Assembly: GCF_002844375.1 (NCBI RefSeq)
Contig: NZ_CP024199.1
Span: 3,388,001-3,452,000 of the forward strand
Direction of reading: 5' to 3'
Length of the DNA stretch: 64,000 nucleotides
Origin: Thalassospira marina
Lineage (GTDB): Bacteria; Pseudomonadota; Alphaproteobacteria; Rhodospirillales; Thalassospiraceae
In this document: piece after piece, positions 61,900 through 64,000 of the stretch
How the letters are laid out: the number at the start of each line of letters is the position of its first letter
Numbering within the stretch: the stretch's first letter is position 1
The notes under the pieces: model-generated
The model's input: only the letters and a program-made list of their open reading frames with translations
What the model was told of the DNA's origin: nothing
The model's database searches: none
Translations under genes and position numbers: made by a program

Positions 61900-62328
61900 A
61901 TGACCCGATTTTATGAAATCCTCGTTGCCGCCGGTTTTCTGGTTTTCAATGCCGGTTATCTTTACCTGGCACTTGCATTGCCCCAAAGCCCCCTGCCCGA
62001 TGACGTTGGTCCGGCACAATTGCCCGTGGCAATTGCCCTGTTCGGGCTGGTCCTGACTGTACTGTATCTGGTGCAGGCCTGCCGCCGCACGGAAGCCCGA
62101 AAAGGCGGCATTTCGCCGGTTCTTCTGGCCTTTATCGGGCTGGTCGTGCTGGCATCCATTCTATCGCCCCTTATTGGCATGGCGCTGACACTGGCCCTTT
62201 TTGCCGCGATTGGCGTGGTCCTGCTTGATGGTTTTACCGCCTGGCGCGGCGCGCTGATCACCGGGGCCTGCGTTTTCATTATCGGCTTTTTCGGCTTTAG
62301 CTGGCTGCTTGACCTGCCCCTGCCCTAA
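61900..62328 (+). CDS. tctB: Tripartite tricarboxylate transporter small subunit TctB
   Basis: A 142-residue membrane protein with four hydrophobic segments. The DDVGPAQLPVAIALFGLVLTVLYL stretch is typical of TctB. It completes the transporter with TctA and TctC. The start at 61900 (MTRFYEIL) is preferred over an upstream in-frame start inside the hairpin region. Confidence 0.88.
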   Translation: MTRFYEILVAAGFLVFNAGYLYLALALPQSPLPDDVGPAQLPVAIALFGLVLTVLYLVQACRRTEARKGGISPVLLAFIGLVVLASILSPLIGMALTLALFAAIGVVLLDGFTAWRGALITGACVFIIGFFGFSWLLDLPLP

Positions 62329-62459
62329 ACCGTTACCATCCAGGCTTTGGCCCGCTTTTAATCCCACACGATTTTGGGCGCATCCCTGCACATATGCACA
62401 AACTGCACCTTTGTACCAAACGATGCCCCAAACAACGCCCCACACAAGGACACACGACC

Positions 62460-63350
62460 ATGACAATAGACCAGCAGGCAGTTGCCTTTTTGGGTTTTGG
62501 CGAGGCCGCAATGGCCTTTATCAAAGGCTGGGCCACCAACAGGCCCGCAACAATCAAGGCATTTGATATTAAAACCAATGACCCCGATGTTGCCATTCGC
62601 GATGCCAAAAACGCCGATTACCAAGGCCTGAATGTTCTGGGTGCGGTCAGTGCCGCCGTTGCCATGGCCGATACCGATGCTGTGTTTTCGCTGGTTACCG
62701 CCGACCAGGCATCCATCGTTGCCGAAACCGCCGCTGCGAACTTCCCTAAAGGCGCGTTTTTCTTTGACTGCAATTCCTGCGCGCCGGGCACCAAACGCCG
62801 CAATGCTGAAAAGATCGAAGCCGCAGGCGGACGCTATGTTGATGTCGCCGTGATGGCACCAGTTTACCCGAAACTGCATAAAACCCCGCTTTTGCTTTCG
62901 GGGCCCCATGCACAGGCCGGGTTGGAATATCTGCTGGCCCTCGATATGGCACCTGCCATTGTCGAAGGTGATATTGGCGCGGGATCATCGATTAAAATGA
63001 TCCGGTCGATCATGATGAAGGGCATGGAAGCCCTGTTTGCCGAATGCGTTCTGGCCGGGCGCAAAGCCGGGGTGGAAGAAGCCGTTCTGGCATCCCTTGA
63101 TAAAACCTATCCCGGTTTTGATTTCCCTGCCAAGGCGGGCTACATGCTTGAACGGTCCATGACGCATGGCATCCGCCGTGCCGCCGAAATGGAAGAAGTC
63201 GCCCTGACCGTGCAGGAACTGGGCCTTGCCAATGAAATGGCAACGGCCACCGTGCAATGGCAACGCCGCATTGGCACCCTGAAGCTTGATGCCGGCGAGC
63301 TGGAATATCAGGACCGTGCCGATATGATCCTGAATGCGCTTAAGGCCTAA
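62460..63350 (+). CDS. NAD(P)-binding dehydrogenase with DUF1932 C-terminal domain
   Basis: A 296-residue 6-phosphogluconate dehydrogenase-related protein. The NAD(P) site is AFLGFGEAAMAF (about 9-20). FDCNSCAPGTKRR and SSIKMIRSIMMKGMEALFAECVLAGRKAGV lead into the helical DUF1932 domain, ending RRAAEMEEVALTVQELGL. The family is close to hydroxyisobutyrate-type dehydrogenases, so it likely oxidises a hydroxy acid brought in by the tct system. Last gene of the operon, 131 bp after tctB. Confidence 0.85.
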   Translation: MTIDQQAVAFLGFGEAAMAFIKGWATNRPATIKAFDIKTNDPDVAIRDAKNADYQGLNVLGAVSAAVAMADTDAVFSLVTADQASIVAETAAANFPKGAFFFDCNSCAPGTKRRNAEKIEAAGGRYVDVAVMAPVYPKLHKTPLLLSGPHAQAGLEYLLALDMAPAIVEGDIGAGSSIKMIRSIMMKGMEALFAECVLAGRKAGVEEAVLASLDKTYPGFDFPAKAGYMLERSMTHGIRRAAEMEEVALTVQELGLANEMATATVQWQRRIGTLKLDAGELEYQDRADMILNALKA

Positions 63351-63384
63351 GCAAACACCAACTGACATACCCCCAAATCATACC

Positions 63385-63426
63385 GGGCGGTGCATTCATT
63401 TGCACTGCCCTTCGCATTTTTGAATA
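63385..63426 (+). terminator. Terminator after the DUF1932 gene
   Basis: GGGCGGTGCA and TGCACTGCCC arms (one G-U pair) with a TTCATT loop, then TTCGCATTTTTG. It ends the tct operon before the convergent LysR gene. Confidence 0.75.
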
Positions 63427-63460
63427 GCGATGCCATTCGATATCCGGTGTGCTGCGACCA

Positions 63461-64000
63461 TCACCAGATTTCGTTGGCACGCTGGCCAATATCGCTAAGA
63501 CGCGCCAGAAAATCCTTCTGGATCGCTGTGGGTGACCAGCCCTTGCGCGTGGTAAAGCCGATAGGCCGTTCGGTATCGGAAAGGGTGATGGGCAGGCGCT
63601 TCAGTTCGCCATATTTTTCTTCCTGGGCAATCTGGTGGCGCGAAATAATCGTCACCTGATCGCTGGTCGACAACAACCGGCGGATCAAAATCAGCGAGCC
63701 GGTCACAATCACGCTTTGCGGGCGCAGGCCCTCTTCGGGGAACATGCTTTCAAAATACTCGCGTGTTGGTGCGCCGCGACGTGGAACGATCCAGGCGCAT
63801 TTCGCCAGGTCTTCATGTGTAATAACGTCCTGTTTCATCAGTGGGTGGTTGACCCGCGCCACAATCGCCAGCGGGTCATCAAACAGGGCGGTTTGTTCAA
63901 TATCATCCACCGGCACCGGGTCACGCAATGCGCCAATCAGAATATCAATATCGCCATGCCGCAGGGCATAAAGCAGTTCACGATAGGGCCCATCAATAAT
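63461..64000 (-). CDS. LysR family regulator (5' part outside the window)
   Basis: Only the C-terminal 179 residues are present; the frame is open to the window edge, and what is visible is the ligand-binding domain (YRELLYALRHGDIDILIGALRDPVP, then VARVNHPL and VSV-like ILIRRLLSTSDQVTIISRHQI). The DNA-binding part must lie beyond base 64000. It is convergent with the tct operon and may regulate it, but position alone does not show that. Confidence 0.85.
   Translation of the reverse strand: MIDGPYRELLYALRHGDIDILIGALRDPVPVDDIEQTALFDDPLAIVARVNHPLMKQDVITHEDLAKCAWIVPRRGAPTREYFESMFPEEGLRPQSVIVTGSLILIRRLLSTSDQVTIISRHQIAQEEKYGELKRLPITLSDTERPIGFTTRKGWSPTAIQKDFLARLSDIGQRANEIW

Overview
The window looks like a chromosomal segment of a marine alphaproteobacterium of the Rhodospirillales, most like Thalassospira. 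This is inferred from gene content and order, not from a database match: a separate petA-petB-petC operon, an IalB-family secreted protein, an Lgt/MidA/PgeF cluster, a phasin, a frc-type sugar ABC cluster with a ROK repressor, and a tripartite tricarboxylate transporter. Nearly every gene is intact, and most can be assigned to a family from motifs visible in the translation. There is no CRISPR array, rRNA operon, phage or insertion sequence.

Layout. 1-1.7 kb holds a divergent ahpC/oxyR peroxide-defence pair. 1.8-4.2 kb has a rhomboid protease with a long hydrophilic tail and a zinc alcohol dehydrogenase. 4.3-15.1 kb is a long leftward block of mostly housekeeping genes: ialB-like, a class I glutamine amidotransferase, ychF, pth, rplY, prs, a lipoprotein, pgeF, midA-like, lgt and hldD. 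15.3-19.7 kb runs rightward with ubiK/BMFP, ybjN, proC, a TetR regulator, a phasin under TGC/GCA-type operators, and csaA. 19.8-29 kb mixes a soluble double-PAS chemoreceptor, ferredoxin-NADP reductase, a GntR regulator, an iodotyrosine-deiodinase-like nitroreductase, an OmpR/EnvZ-type two-component pair, MarR/ilvE and mdaB/AraC. 30-33.2 kb has a citrate synthase with an N-terminal DNA-binding domain, divergent from a CaiB-family CoA transferase. 33.3-37.6 kb holds trmL-hemF and the cytochrome bc1 operon petABC.

37.8-51.4 kb contains a LysE exporter, a periplasmic binding protein, a methyltransferase, gloB, the ROK-frcBCA-frcK cluster, a LysR/isochorismatase pair, and the leftward rplU-rpmA, obgE-proB block. 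At 51.9 kb is tRNA-Ser(CGA). It is followed by a short segment (52.2-55.3 kb) with an S9 peptidase, a MerR/TipAS-like regulator and a small membrane protein that do not fit their neighbours and may have been acquired at the tRNA. 55.6-64 kb looks like a catabolic neighbourhood: fused dihydroxyacetone kinase, D-2-hydroxyacid dehydrogenase, tctA-tctC-tctB, a DUF1932-type dehydrogenase, and a LysR regulator cut by the window end.

Many regulator/target pairs are divergent, with clear inverted repeats between them. The best are a 12-bp-arm repeat between the ROK gene and frcB, matching TTGTC-N-GACAA palindromes in front of gntR and the deiodinase-like gene, TATGTCA/TGACATA next to marR, and TGC/GCA palindromes before the phasin. 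The most interesting candidates for new biology are the GntR/deiodinase-like module, the DNA-binding citrate synthase paired with a CoA transferase, and a strong orphan terminator in an 885-bp gap that may end a small RNA.
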